Assembly (NCBI GenBank): GCA_018267475.1
Contig: JAFDYI010000026.1
Location: forward strand, 1-53,530
Direction: 5' to 3'
DNA length: 53,530 nucleotides
Source: Bacteroidota bacterium
Lineage (GTDB): Bacteria; Bacteroidota; Bacteroidia; B-17B0; Aurantibacillaceae
Position numbers and translations under genes: made by a program. Of the stretch, positions 24,728 through 34,101 are shown in pieces. How positions within the stretch are numbered: the stretch's first letter is position 1; each line of letters opens with the position of its first letter. The notes under the pieces are model-generated. The model saw only the letters and a list, made by a program, of their open reading frames with translations. It did not search any database and was not told the origin of the DNA.

Positions 24728-26047
24728 ATGGAAAAACTGTTTGCTGATTTTAAACAAGTAAGCGCACAAGAGTGGAAAAATCAAATTGTAAAAGATTTGA
24801 AAGGAATTGCTTTTGATACCTTGGTATGGAAAAAAAACGAACACACTCACATACAACCTTTTTATACTCATGAAGATGTTTTGCAAAAAACAACCCCTAT
24901 TTTTGAACACAGTAGCTGGGACGTGTGCGAATACATTAGCGTTGGCGATGAAAAAAAAGCAAACCAACAAGCCCTTAAAGCCTTAGAAGGAGGGGCTAGC
25001 GGCTTGGTATTTTACATCAACAAAAAAATAAATACCAAAGAGCTGGTACAAAACATTTCGTTAGAGCATATTTATACCCAATTTGTAATAAACCACAAAG
25101 CCTTGCATTTGTTAGAAGATTTAAAAGACTTTTACGGTAAAAAAAACACGCACGACCAAAAAGTAAAATGTTTTATTTGTTTTGATTTTTTATATGAGCG
25201 CGCTTCCTCCGGTGCCTGGCAAGGCAATAAAGAACAAGAAGAACAGATACTGGCTTCTTTACCAAGCATAAACGTACAAGCACATCTATATCAAGAAGCA
25301 GGTGCCCACACCGTTACGGAGCTGGCTTTAGCCTTAGCACACACCAACGAATACATACATCTTCTATCCGAAAAAAATACCTTACAAGGCAAAACGATAC
25401 ACCTTACTTTTTCTGTAGGCTCCGATTTTTTTAGCGAGATAGCCAAGTTGCGTGCTTTTAGAAAGATATTAGCGCTATTGCAAAAGCAGTATGAGATAAA
25501 CCTGCCCTTGCATTTGCATGCGCAAACAGCCCGCTGGAATAAAAGCCCCTTAGATGCCTACAACAACATGCTGCGCACTACTACCGAAGCTATGAGCGCC
25601 GTACTGGGGGGCTGCGATAGTTTGCTGGTGCTGCCTTACAACCAAACGTTTGCCCAAGCTACCGATTTTAGTTATCGCATGGCCTTAAACCAACAGCATA
25701 TTTTAAAAGACGAAAGTTATTTAGACAAGGTGGCCGATATAGGAGCGGGCTCGTACTATATAGAGCATTACACCAACGAGTTAGCTCAAAAAGCCTGGGA
25801 TTTTTTTAAAGAAATAGAACAGAAAGGCGGCTACATCGCTTGTTTAGAAAGTGGTTTTATACAAAAGCAAATACAAGCAGAAGCAGAACTTCTAAAAACG
25901 TCTTTTAACGAAGGGAAAACCGTTTTGGTAGGTGTTAATAAATATCAGAATAAAAGCGAGGAAAACGCGCAAAACAAAAAAACCAAAACACATACAACGT
26001 CGCCAAACGAGAAAGCTATTTCCGCTATTTGCCTGGGCGATTTATAG
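24728..26047 (+). CDS. mutA: Methylmalonyl-CoA mutase small subunit
   Basis: 439 residues, typical for the shortened Bacteroidota small subunit, which has only the TIM-barrel part and no B12-binding domain. Matches: FADFKQVSAQEWKNQIVKDL at the start, YNNMLRTTTEAMSAVLGGCD, FSYRMALNQQHILKDESYLDKVAD, GSYYIEHYTNELAQKAW, GKTVLVGVNKYQN. With the large subunit it isomerises methylmalonyl-CoA and succinyl-CoA. The large-subunit gene normally follows directly, but here the next gene is rpiB on the opposite strand. The final 25 residues are low-complexity (Lys/Asn/Thr-rich). Confidence 0.88.
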   Translation: MEKLFADFKQVSAQEWKNQIVKDLKGIAFDTLVWKKNEHTHIQPFYTHEDVLQKTTPIFEHSSWDVCEYISVGDEKKANQQALKALEGGASGLVFYINKKINTKELVQNISLEHIYTQFVINHKALHLLEDLKDFYGKKNTHDQKVKCFICFDFLYERASSGAWQGNKEQEEQILASLPSINVQAHLYQEAGAHTVTELALALAHTNEYIHLLSEKNTLQGKTIHLTFSVGSDFFSEIAKLRAFRKILALLQKQYEINLPLHLHAQTARWNKSPLDAYNNMLRTTTEAMSAVLGGCDSLLVLPYNQTFAQATDFSYRMALNQQHILKDESYLDKVADIGAGSYYIEHYTNELAQKAWDFFKEIEQKGGYIACLESGFIQKQIQAEAELLKTSFNEGKTVLVGVNKYQNKSEENAQNKKTKTHTTSPNEKAISAICLGDL

Positions 26048-26053
26048 AAAAAA

Positions 26054-26488
26054 TCAGCAACCGGTTTCTATTTTTTGTACTCTATCCAAATGCCTTCCCC
26101 CCTCAAAAGAAGCTTGTAAAAAAGCATCGATACACTGTATGGCTTCGCTTTCGTTTATAAAACGGGCAGGCAAGGATATAATGTTTGCATTGTTGTGTTG
26201 CTTGGCTAAGGCTGCCACTTCGCGGTTCCAACACAAGGCAGCCCGAACGCCTTTGTGCTTGTTGGCGGTAATATTTACCCCGTTTCCGCTTCCGCAAATA
26301 AGAATACCAAAGGCTTTTTCACCTTCGGCTACCTTGGCTGCTACTTGGTGCGCGTAGTCGGGGTAGTCGGCGCGCTCGGCACTATAGCAACCGCAATCGT
26401 GCACCGCATATCCCTTTTCTGTCAAGTATTTTTTTGTTTTTTCTTTTAGCTCAAAGCCGGCGTGGTCGCTCCCTATATATAAATTCAT
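26054..26488 (-). CDS. rpiB: Ribose-5-phosphate isomerase B
   Basis: 144 residues, normal length. Interconverts ribose-5-phosphate and ribulose-5-phosphate. Signatures: YIGSDHAGFELKEK (substrate-binding DHAG), DCGCYSAERADYPDYA, the catalytic Cys in GILICGSGNGVNITANK, then ALCWNREVAALAKQHNNANII. Convergent with mutA, with only 6 bases between the stops. Confidence 0.95.
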   Translation of the reverse strand: MNLYIGSDHAGFELKEKTKKYLTEKGYAVHDCGCYSAERADYPDYAHQVAAKVAEGEKAFGILICGSGNGVNITANKHKGVRAALCWNREVAALAKQHNNANIISLPARFINESEAIQCIDAFLQASFEGGRHLDRVQKIETGC

Positions 26489-26709
26489 ACTTTTTTAGTT
26501 TTGTTTTTTAATAGTTTTTTCTATCCATAAATGCCATTTTATGAGCGTATTATTTGTTTGCAAATATACTTGATTTGATATTAAAAGCTATTTTTATAAA
26601 GTCTCTTATTTTACTTTTTTTAATTGCTTTTGTCTGATGAAAAATGTGTCTATATAAAGCGCACCCCCTTCTATTTCAATCCTTAAAAACACATCTTGCA
26701 AAAAATCTA

Positions 26710-26741
26710 TTTGCACATTAAAGACATTTGTCTTATATTTG
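26710..26741 (+). promoter_or_regulatory. Promoter TTTG-N20-TATATTTG for the Xre/RES pair
   Basis: -33 TTTG at 26710-26713 and -7 TATATTTG at 26734-26741, 25 bases before the antitoxin ATG. An ACATTTGTC segment between the boxes may be an operator half-site. The remaining 26489-26709 stretch is AT-rich with no visible gene. Confidence 0.7.
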
Positions 26742-26766
26742 TGGACAATTATCTTAAACTAAAGCT

Positions 26767-27279
26767 ATGACCGCAATAAGAAACACCAATATAGAGGCTC
26801 AATTAGACAAAGGAATAAACTCCTTCTTGAAAAAGCCTGAATTAAAAAAAACGTATTCCGGCTCTAAGGTCAAGAAAAATATAAATTACACCGAGTTTCT
26901 TAACGATAAAATGCTCTTAAGCGCGGCTATTCGAGTGGGAATTCCACAATCTTTGTTTAAAATTATTCAACACTATGCTCCTTTTTCAGAAAACGATTGG
27001 GCAACCTTTTTAGATATTTCTACCAAGTCGTTACATAGATATAAGGTAGAAAAAGAGCATTATTTTAAACCTATTCATTCAGAAAAGATTATTGAAATGG
27101 CCGAAGTAACTAAAGTTGGTTTAGATGTTTTTGGAGGTATGGAAAAGCTGAAACTTTGGTTAAATACCCCAAGCTACGCTTTAGGAAACCAAAAGCCCAT
27201 TGAACTGCTAAAAGATTCTTATGGAAAAGAATTGGTGCTAAGCGAATTAACAAGAATTGATTACGGTATTCTTGTATAG
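26767..27279 (+). CDS. Xre/ParS-type antitoxin (DUF2384 family)
   Basis: 170 residues. The central part has a helix-turn-helix pattern (AAIRVGIPQSLFKIIQHYAPFSENDWATFLDISTKSLHRY) and the C-terminus is the DUF2384/MbcA-ParS-Xre antitoxin domain (VFGGMEKLKLWLNTPSYALGNQKPIELLKDSYG), ending in a tail that would block the toxin's active site. The RES toxin gene begins one base after its stop. Expected to bind the operon's own promoter. Confidence 0.87.
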   Translation: MTAIRNTNIEAQLDKGINSFLKKPELKKTYSGSKVKKNINYTEFLNDKMLLSAAIRVGIPQSLFKIIQHYAPFSENDWATFLDISTKSLHRYKVEKEHYFKPIHSEKIIEMAEVTKVGLDVFGGMEKLKLWLNTPSYALGNQKPIELLKDSYGKELVLSELTRIDYGILV

Positions 27280-27280
27280 C

Positions 27281-27751
27281 ATGAAGGTATTCCGATTATT
27301 TAGAGCAAAACACAAAAACCCACTTTCAGCAAGCGGAGCCTCTATAAAAGGGGCGCGATGGAATTCTATTGGCATAGAGCTTCTTTATACAGCCGGCAAT
27401 CGTTCTTTGGCAATGGCTGAAGTTGCCGTTCATCTTACCTTAGCTACCTTACCCATCGACTATATGATGGCTGTAATTTATATTCCCGATGATATTGCCA
27501 TTCAAGAAGTGGACATATCTAAATTGCCACCCAACTGGAGAAATTTTCCACATACTGCATCTACGCAAAAATGGGGAGATGATTTTGTTAAGAAAAGCAA
27601 GTATTGTGTTTTAAAAATACCCTCTGCCGTAACAAAAGGAGACTACAATTACCTTATTAATCCCAAACATAAAGATTTTGCTAAAATAAAAGTTTTAGAA
27701 ACAGATAAATTTCCGTTTGATAACAGAATTTTCAAAGGCGGAATCAAATAA
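27281..27751 (+). CDS. RES-domain toxin
   Basis: 156 residues from the ATG at 27281. RES family signatures: FRLFRAKHKNPLSASGAS with the conserved N-terminal Arg, GARWNSIGIELLYTAGNRSLAMAEVAVHL with the second Arg, Tyr and the catalytic-region Glu, and a Ser-containing NYLINPKHKDFAKI near the end that matches the family's NP-H segment. Characterised RES toxins degrade NAD+ (phosphorolysis or hydrolysis). All key residues look intact, so it should be active if freed from the antitoxin. Confidence 0.87.
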   Translation: MKVFRLFRAKHKNPLSASGASIKGARWNSIGIELLYTAGNRSLAMAEVAVHLTLATLPIDYMMAVIYIPDDIAIQEVDISKLPPNWRNFPHTASTQKWGDDFVKKSKYCVLKIPSAVTKGDYNYLINPKHKDFAKIKVLETDKFPFDNRIFKGGIK

Positions 27752-28067
27752 CAAATTTATTTTTTTAATCGTTACTAAATTGTTTAGCATATCCAATCAC
27801 TTTACAATTAGTTTTTAATCAGCGGTTCGTTTGTTTTAAAGGATAGATCATGGTAATTTTTGTGTTACCATTTCGTTCTATACCAAAGAAAACGTTACTA
27901 GATAATGCAAAAAATGGTTATAGTTTGGCCTGCCTGCATATACATTGTTTTTTCGTTCCCCTCACAGCCGGCCTCCCTTATTTTTTATAGCGCTAAGGCT
28001 TTCTTCTGCGGCAATAATTATTTGTTGCCGTTTTATACAAAAAAACAGTACTTTTAGCCTTTGGTTT
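27752..28067. other. Intergenic stretch with two hairpins
   Basis: 316 bases without a recognised gene. ATGGTAA/TTACCAT (27850-27856, 27865-27871) could end the toxin-antitoxin transcript. CGGCAA/TTGCCG (28009-28014, 28025-28030) followed by TTTT resembles a weak forward terminator just ahead of the next gene. An in-frame upstream extension of the next gene through this stretch lacks signal-peptide character and was not accepted. Confidence 0.4.
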
Positions 28068-31000
28068 ATGCGTTTCTTTTTAAGAAATATCCTACTTGCC
28101 TGTGTGCTTTTGCCTCTTGCAGCAAAAAGTCAGTTTTATTATGGCATGACACAGGAATTTGGAAAAAGCCGCGTGCAGTATCAACCTTTTTATTGGACCT
28201 ACTACAACTATGATAAGTACCAAGTATTTTTTTACGAAGGGTGTAAAGAAATTGCCAAATACGTAGCCTATCGTACCGACTATCACATAAAAGATTTGCA
28301 ACGCAAGTTAGACTATCAACTGGACAACAAATTGCAGGTGCTGGTATATAGCAATATGGGCGACTTTAGGCAAACCAACTTAGGCTTAGCTACCGATGCC
28401 ATAACCAATACCGGCGGCACCATTAACTTATTAGACACCAAGCTAAGCGTATATTTTAATGGCAGCCTGGCTGAGCTTGACAAGCAGATACGAGCCGGCA
28501 TAGCCGATGCCATGGTAGATGAAATTTTATATGGCGGCAGAGCGTCGAGCCGCGTAAAAAGTTCGTTTATAAACATACCCGCCTGGTACCGCACCGGGTT
28601 AATTGCCTACCTGTCTGAAGGTTGGAACACCGATGTGGACAATATGGTTAGCGATGGCATTACCTTTGACAGGTATCAAAAACTAAACCGCCTAAACGAA
28701 AAAGAAGCCGCCGTGGTAGGGCACGGCCTGTGGCAACACATTGCCGAATCGTACGGAGAATCCAGCATATCCAATATTTTATACATGACCAAAGTATCGC
28801 GCAACATCGATAACGCCTTTCTATTTGTAGTAGGCAGCAGTACCGAGGGCTTGTTGTACGAGTGGATAGACGCGCGCCAGCGCAACGCTTCAAAAAGAGA
28901 CAGCACTCAAACATTTCCGGAGCAAGACCCCGTATTGATGAAACCCAAATGGTATAGAGAATACTATCAAGCAAAAATATCGCCCAACGGAAACGAGCTG
29001 CTGTACGTACGCAATGAAATGACACAATACCGCGTGTATCTGCGCGACTTAACTACCAACAAAGAAAAACGCATCGTAAAATGGGGGCCGAAAATAGACC
29101 GACTAAACGACCTTACCTACCCCCTAATTGCATGGCACCCAAGCGGGCAAGCCTTTGCTATCATTCACGAAAAAAAAGGCATCATCTACCTATCCATGTA
29201 CAACCTGCAAGATAAAAACAGTGTGAACAAACCCATTACCGGCATTGAGAAAATACGCTCTTTTTCGTACAGCCCCGATGGAAAAAAAATAGTGATGAGC
29301 GCTACCAAAAAGGGAAAAGGACAAAGCGATATTTTTGTGTATCAAATAAACGCAGGCGGCTTAGAACAAATTACCAATGATGTGTGGGACGACGACCAGC
29401 CCTGCTTTATCAATAAAGGAAAAATGATAGCCTTTGCCTCTAACAGAATGCAAGATACCATAAAAAGCAGCGAAGACGGAAGGTTTGATTTCCCTCAATC
29501 TAAATTTAAAAATATATTTTTATTTGACTATAAAACCAAATCAAAAATTTTATACCGAGTAAGCGACACTAAAAACATTCAAGAAAGCGAGCCCAGCGAT
29601 TTTTACAATGGATACTTTACCTACCTAAGCGACCAAAACGGAATTAAAAACCGCTTTGTAGCCAAGCTAGACAGCACCATATCCTTTGTAGATACTACCG
29701 AACATTACAGATACACCTTTCATGCGCACCCCATCAGCAATTACAAAACCAATATACTGGAACAAGATGTAAGCCTAAAAGCCAATAAAATGGTAGAAAC
29801 TTTTTATGTAAACGGCTTGCAATACCTGTATGTAAGCCCCATTCATAAAGAAGATGTAACTAAAAATGCCGAACTGAAAAACACCTACTTTCGCAAAGCA
29901 CAAAACTACGCCGCCAAAATAAAAGCAAGCGCACCGCAAGAACCCAAACCTCAAGCCGCCCCCAAGCAAGAACCCGAACCCTATCTGCCTCAACAACCTA
30001 TAGGCTCTAACAATGTAGATATAAACAACTACTCTTTTCACAACAACAATAATACACAAAACAAAAGCAGTGCCAAGCCCAAAACCAACAGTGTAGCGCC
30101 ATTACCTTCTAACAGCAGCATAGCCGCTTCGGCCTCTCAAAAAATAAACGATGGTTTTTTTCCGCAACAAAAAAACTATTACGTCAATTTCTCTATTGAC
30201 CAAACCAATACTACCCTTATCGATAATCAGTTTTTAGGACAATCGTATCAAAAATTTACAGGCTACTACGTGAACCCGGGTTTGGGCAGCTTGCTAAAAA
30301 TAGCCACCAGCGATTTATTTGAAGATTATCGAATTGTGGGAGCCATGCGCTTTGCGTATAGCCTTACCGGAGTAAACCCCGAATTTTTTATCAGTATAGA
30401 AAACCGAAAAAAATTGTGGGATAAGCAACTTATTTTGCACCGCCTATCTTTACCCAGCATCAGCGAAAACGGATACACCTTACGCTTGCACACGCATGAT
30501 GTACAATACAAAATGAGATACCCCATAAACGAAGTATCCAGCATACGAGGAACCATAAGCTATCGCAACGATCGATTTGTTACCACCTCTATTGACGACC
30601 AATCTTTAAAAACAGCGAATACCTACGACAACTGGGCCGGCGCAAAACTAGAATATGTGTTTGATAACACCCGTCCAAAAGGATTGAATCTATACAACGG
30701 TTGGCGCCTGAAAGTATTTAGCGAATACTACGAAGGTTTTTTATTTACCGGCGATAAAACCCTGCACAGCATGGTAAATGCAGGCTTTGACATCAGGCAC
30801 TATTTAAAAGTACACCGCAATATCATTTGGGCCAACCGCTTGGCTGGCGCAAGTTCCTGGGGCACCGACCGCATCTGTTATTATTTAGGCGGCGTAGATA
30901 ACCAGATAGCACCTAAATTTAATACCAACGAACAAATAAAACACCCCGACACCTACGGCTTTCAAACGTTAGCTACCAACATGCGAGGCTTTACACAAAA

Positions 31001-31376
31001 TGCCCGAAATGGAAATAATTTTGCCGTGTTTAATAGCGAATTGCGCGTACCCTTATTTAGCTACTTAGCCAACCATCCGCTACGCTCCGATATTTTAAAT
31101 AACTTTCAAATCATTCCGTTTGTAGATGTAGGTATGTGCTGGTATGGCACCAACCCTACGAGTGTAGAAAATACAACCAACCAATACACCACCATGCAAT
31201 ATCCCTTTACGGTTATTATTACCGAACCCAAACAAGCCGTTTTAGTAGGTTATGGCTTTGGCTTGCGTACACGCCTGCTGGGCTATTTTGTGCGCCTTGA
31301 CTTTTCGTGGGGTGTAAACCGATACTCTACTCAAACCCCTAAGGCTATTTATTTTTCTTTGAGCACCGATTTTTAA
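28068..31376 (+). CDS. Secreted peptidase-like / PD40 propeller protein with Omp85-like C-terminal barrel
   Basis: 1102 residues from the ATG at 28068, which opens a signal peptide (LLACVLLPLAAKSQ). Residues about 20-280 resemble the peptidase-MA-like N-terminus of Bacteroidota TolB-like proteins (YYNYDKYQVFFYEGCKEIAKYVAYRTDYHI), without a visible HExxH. About 290-560 are PD40 propeller blades (YQAKISPNGNELLYVRN, FSYSPDGKKIVMSATKKGKGQSDIFVYQI, CFINKGKMIAFASN). A Pro/Gln/Asn-rich linker (about 620-690) leads to a beta-barrel pattern to the end, including GGVDNQI and the NMRGFTQNARNGNNFAVFNSELRVPLF block that resembles the Omp85 RGF motif. Probably outer-membrane. Confidence 0.72.
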   Translation: MRFFLRNILLACVLLPLAAKSQFYYGMTQEFGKSRVQYQPFYWTYYNYDKYQVFFYEGCKEIAKYVAYRTDYHIKDLQRKLDYQLDNKLQVLVYSNMGDFRQTNLGLATDAITNTGGTINLLDTKLSVYFNGSLAELDKQIRAGIADAMVDEILYGGRASSRVKSSFINIPAWYRTGLIAYLSEGWNTDVDNMVSDGITFDRYQKLNRLNEKEAAVVGHGLWQHIAESYGESSISNILYMTKVSRNIDNAFLFVVGSSTEGLLYEWIDARQRNASKRDSTQTFPEQDPVLMKPKWYREYYQAKISPNGNELLYVRNEMTQYRVYLRDLTTNKEKRIVKWGPKIDRLNDLTYPLIAWHPSGQAFAIIHEKKGIIYLSMYNLQDKNSVNKPITGIEKIRSFSYSPDGKKIVMSATKKGKGQSDIFVYQINAGGLEQITNDVWDDDQPCFINKGKMIAFASNRMQDTIKSSEDGRFDFPQSKFKNIFLFDYKTKSKILYRVSDTKNIQESEPSDFYNGYFTYLSDQNGIKNRFVAKLDSTISFVDTTEHYRYTFHAHPISNYKTNILEQDVSLKANKMVETFYVNGLQYLYVSPIHKEDVTKNAELKNTYFRKAQNYAAKIKASAPQEPKPQAAPKQEPEPYLPQQPIGSNNVDINNYSFHNNNNTQNKSSAKPKTNSVAPLPSNSSIAASASQKINDGFFPQQKNYYVNFSIDQTNTTLIDNQFLGQSYQKFTGYYVNPGLGSLLKIATSDLFEDYRIVGAMRFAYSLTGVNPEFFISIENRKKLWDKQLILHRLSLPSISENGYTLRLHTHDVQYKMRYPINEVSSIRGTISYRNDRFVTTSIDDQSLKTANTYDNWAGAKLEYVFDNTRPKGLNLYNGWRLKVFSEYYEGFLFTGDKTLHSMVNAGFDIRHYLKVHRNIIWANRLAGASSWGTDRICYYLGGVDNQIAPKFNTNEQIKHPDTYGFQTLATNMRGFTQNARNGNNFAVFNSELRVPLFSYLANHPLRSDILNNFQIIPFVDVGMCWYGTNPTSVENTTNQYTTMQYPFTVIITEPKQAVLVGYGFGLRTRLLGYFVRLDFSWGVNRYSTQTPKAIYFSLSTDF

Positions 31377-31379
31377 AAT

Positions 31380-31775
31380 ATGAACGAACTAAACCAACAT
31401 AAAAAACTAACTATGAATGATGTAATAGCATTGCTTATTATTGGAATAGCTGCCGGCATTTTAAGCGGACTGGTAGGCGTGGGAGGCGGCATTATTATTG
31501 TACCTGCTTTGGTGTATTTTGTAGGCTTTACACAACAAATGGCGCAAGGTACTTCGCTATCTGTACTCTTGTTGCCAACGGGTATTTTTGCCGTTATCAA
31601 TTATTATAAAGAAGGATACGTAGATTGGAAAGTGGCGCTCATTATTGCCAGTTCCTTTTTAATAGGTGGTTACTTTGGTTCCAAGCTGGCTGTTACCTTA
31701 AACCAATATACTGTAAAAAAAATTTTCGCAGGCTTTGTGGTAGTAGTAGGTCTAAAAATGCTGATTGGAAAATAA
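31380..31775 (+). CDS. Half-size TauE/SafE (TSUP) family permease
   Basis: 131 residues, about half a standard TSUP transporter (roughly 250). One repeat unit with four membrane segments: GIAAGILSGLVGVGGGIIIVPALVYFVGF carries the family's glycine-rich signature, then LPTGIFAVINYYKEGYVDW, then LIIASSFLIGGYFGSKLAV and FAGFVVVVGLKMLIG. Such half proteins would need to dimerise. Substrate could be a sulfonate or sulfite; not determinable. It starts 3 bases after the upstream stop and 6 before the M20 gene. Confidence 0.82.
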   Translation: MNELNQHKKLTMNDVIALLIIGIAAGILSGLVGVGGGIIIVPALVYFVGFTQQMAQGTSLSVLLLPTGIFAVINYYKEGYVDWKVALIIASSFLIGGYFGSKLAVTLNQYTVKKIFAGFVVVVGLKMLIGK

Positions 31776-31781
31776 GACCTC

Positions 31782-32972
31782 ATGAGCCTGCACACATCCA
31801 TTAAACAAAAAGCAAAAACCTATTCCCCCTATCTGATACAGGTGCGCCGGCATTTGCATGCACATCCCGAATTGTCGTTTCAAGAAATAAAAACAGCGGC
31901 GTATCTATCCGAGCAGTTAAAGAAAAAAAACATAGAGCATCAAACCGGAATTGTAAACACAGGCATTATAGCCCTCATTAAAGGAAAAAATCCGGATAAA
32001 AAATGTATATTGATACGCGGCGACTTAGACGCTTTACCTATTGACGAAAAAAACAAGGTTCCGTATCAATCTACGCAAGCCCACGTAATGCACGCCTGCG
32101 GCCACGATGTACACAGTACTTGTGTATTAGGGGCTGCTTTTATTTTAAACGAACTAAAAGACCATTTTGAAGGTACAGTAAAAATTATGTTTCAGCCAGG
32201 AGAAGAAGTGCTGCCCGGCGGTGCCTCTTTAATGATAGAAGCAGGCGTTTTAGAAAACCCAAAAGTACATGCTGCCTTAGCCTTGCACGTATTTCCTAAT
32301 TTACAAGCAGGCGAGGTGGGCTTTAAAAGCGGTATGTATATGGCCAGTACCGACGAGATCTATCTAAACATTATTGGAACAGGAGGGCATGCCGCCATGC
32401 CTCAAGAGTACAACAATCCTCTTTTAATAGCCTCCGAAATTTTATTAGCCTTAAACAAAGAATTTCCTAACCAAGCAACGCAAAAAATACCCACCGTATT
32501 GGCTTTTGGAAAAATAACCGGAAACGGGGCTACCAATGTAATACCCGAGCAAGTAAATATAGAAGGCACCTTTCGTACTATGGATGAAAACTGGCGCCAA
32601 CAGGCACACCATAAAATAAAAACCATTGTACACCAAGTAGCACAAGAAAAGAAAGCAACGGCACACGTAGAAATAAAACGCGGATACCCCTTTTTAATAA
32701 ACAACGAAGCTCTTACGCTTCAAACAAAAAAAACAGCACAAGATTATTTAGGAAAAAAGCAAGTATTTGATTTACCTCTGCGCATGACCGCCGAAGATTT
32801 TGCCTACATCACACAACAAGTTCCCAGTTGTTTTTTTAGATTAGGTACTAATAATGCAGCCAATGAATTTGCGTCAGGCGTACACACCCCTACTTTTGAT
32901 ATTGATGAGCGAGCTATTGAAACCGGAGCCGGTTTACTGGCTGCTATGGCTCTTACTATTTTAAATGAATAG
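31782..32972 (+). CDS. M20-family amidohydrolase
   Basis: 396 residues. Zinc-dependent N-acyl-amino-acid or hippurate-type hydrolase of the M20D group. Metal and catalytic landmarks: RRHLHAHPELSFQE, RGDLDALPI, HACGHDVHST, FQPGEEVLPGGASLM, the GHAAMP dimerisation-domain motif, TAEDFAYITQQVPSCFFRLGT and the last ligand in GVHTPTFDIDE. No signal peptide, so cytoplasmic. Likely roles are N-acetyl-amino-acid or peptide turnover; substrate not defined. Convergent with the TPR gene downstream. Confidence 0.92.
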   Translation: MSLHTSIKQKAKTYSPYLIQVRRHLHAHPELSFQEIKTAAYLSEQLKKKNIEHQTGIVNTGIIALIKGKNPDKKCILIRGDLDALPIDEKNKVPYQSTQAHVMHACGHDVHSTCVLGAAFILNELKDHFEGTVKIMFQPGEEVLPGGASLMIEAGVLENPKVHAALALHVFPNLQAGEVGFKSGMYMASTDEIYLNIIGTGGHAAMPQEYNNPLLIASEILLALNKEFPNQATQKIPTVLAFGKITGNGATNVIPEQVNIEGTFRTMDENWRQQAHHKIKTIVHQVAQEKKATAHVEIKRGYPFLINNEALTLQTKKTAQDYLGKKQVFDLPLRMTAEDFAYITQQVPSCFFRLGTNNAANEFASGVHTPTFDIDERAIETGAGLLAAMALTILNE

Positions 32973-32976
32973 TACG

Positions 32977-34059
32977 CTACCGCTCCATACCGATAGAGCC
33001 GTTGTCGTTGCAGTAAAGTTGTATGTATTTTATAGCGATGTCGCTGCCTAGCTGGTCGGCCTTGTTTAGGTCTTCGCAAGCGCCCCTTCTGTCTTTACTG
33101 GCCATTTTTATCGCAGCGCGGTTTACATATACCGAAGGGTAATCCATTTTTATTTTAATGCACTTATCAAAATCTTCTAGGGCCGCTATATTTTGTTTTA
33201 ACCCTCCTTTAGCCGTACCTCTAAAGTTATATGCGATGTAACTTTTGGGGTTTATTTTTACTACTTCATCTAAATCTTTTATAGCCCCGGAAAAGTCGCC
33301 TAAATTTATTTTGCTGGCGCCTCGGTATGTAAGTGCCTCTTCGTTTTTAGGATTCCTGTTAAGCAGTGTATCGTATGCTTTTATGGCTCCTTTGTATTGC
33401 TTGGTTTCAAATTTGCTTTGCGCCAAGCTGCTATATACCTCATCATCTAAGCGAGCTCCTTTATTATTTTGAATACCAAGCTCTATATTTTTTATGGCAT
33501 ACAAATACTCTTTTTGTTTAAATTTTATTAGGCCTATACCGATGTATGCCTCTGGGTAATTCGGTTTTTCGTATAGAATGTTGTTATACGTTTCTAAGGC
33601 TCCTTTTAGGTCTTGCCCAAAGTATCGCAACTCTGCAATAAAGCAAAGAAGCTCCACATCGTGGTCGTTTACTTTTTGTGCCGAATCGTAGTAGCGTTTC
33701 GCTAAATCATATTTTTTATTCAGGTAGCACGCTCTACCTAAATACTTTAGCGAACCGGTATTGTCAGGCGCATATTTCATAGACAGCTCTAAGTTTTTTT
33801 GCGCCAACGAAAAATCTTTTATCTGCATCTGGCAAAAAGCCATTTTATTGTAAGCTGCTGCATAATCCTTTTTTATTTTCACAGCTTTTTCCAGCACTTT
33901 TATGGCTTCTTTGTATTTAGAAGAATCTATTAGTTTAAGCGATGCTTTGTATAAATCTCCGGCGGGGTCTATAGAGCGCGAAGTGTCGGCCTTGCTGCTT
34001 TTTTGAGCAAGGCATAGCATATTTGTTAAAAACAAAACAATAAAAAATAGCTTTCGCAT
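32977..34059 (-). CDS. Secreted TPR protein
   Basis: 360 residues with a signal peptide (RKLFFIVLFLTNMLCLAQ). The rest is about nine TPR repeats (ALEDFDKCIKIKMDYPSVYVNRA; AIKAYDTLLNRNPKNEEALTYRGASKINLGDFSGAIKD). Likely a periplasmic protein-interaction scaffold. Nothing indicates an enzyme. It is divergent from the SPFH gene with 42 bases between the starts. Confidence 0.82.
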   Translation of the reverse strand: MRKLFFIVLFLTNMLCLAQKSSKADTSRSIDPAGDLYKASLKLIDSSKYKEAIKVLEKAVKIKKDYAAAYNKMAFCQMQIKDFSLAQKNLELSMKYAPDNTGSLKYLGRACYLNKKYDLAKRYYDSAQKVNDHDVELLCFIAELRYFGQDLKGALETYNNILYEKPNYPEAYIGIGLIKFKQKEYLYAIKNIELGIQNNKGARLDDEVYSSLAQSKFETKQYKGAIKAYDTLLNRNPKNEEALTYRGASKINLGDFSGAIKDLDEVVKINPKSYIAYNFRGTAKGGLKQNIAALEDFDKCIKIKMDYPSVYVNRAAIKMASKDRRGACEDLNKADQLGSDIAIKYIQLYCNDNGSIGMER

Positions 34060-34101
34060 AGTTATAAAAGTACTATTTTCGTTTAAAATATAAAAATAAA
34101 A

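Noticed and set aside
25932-26357. Plus-strand frame spanning the mutA end and rpiB
   Set aside because: Basic low-complexity start and antisense to conserved rpiB; not a gene or a mutA frameshift, since mutA ends normally for its family.
27945-28067. Upstream extension of the large propeller gene
   Set aside because: The added 41 residues are not conserved in character and would place the signal peptide internally; ATG 28068 fits better.
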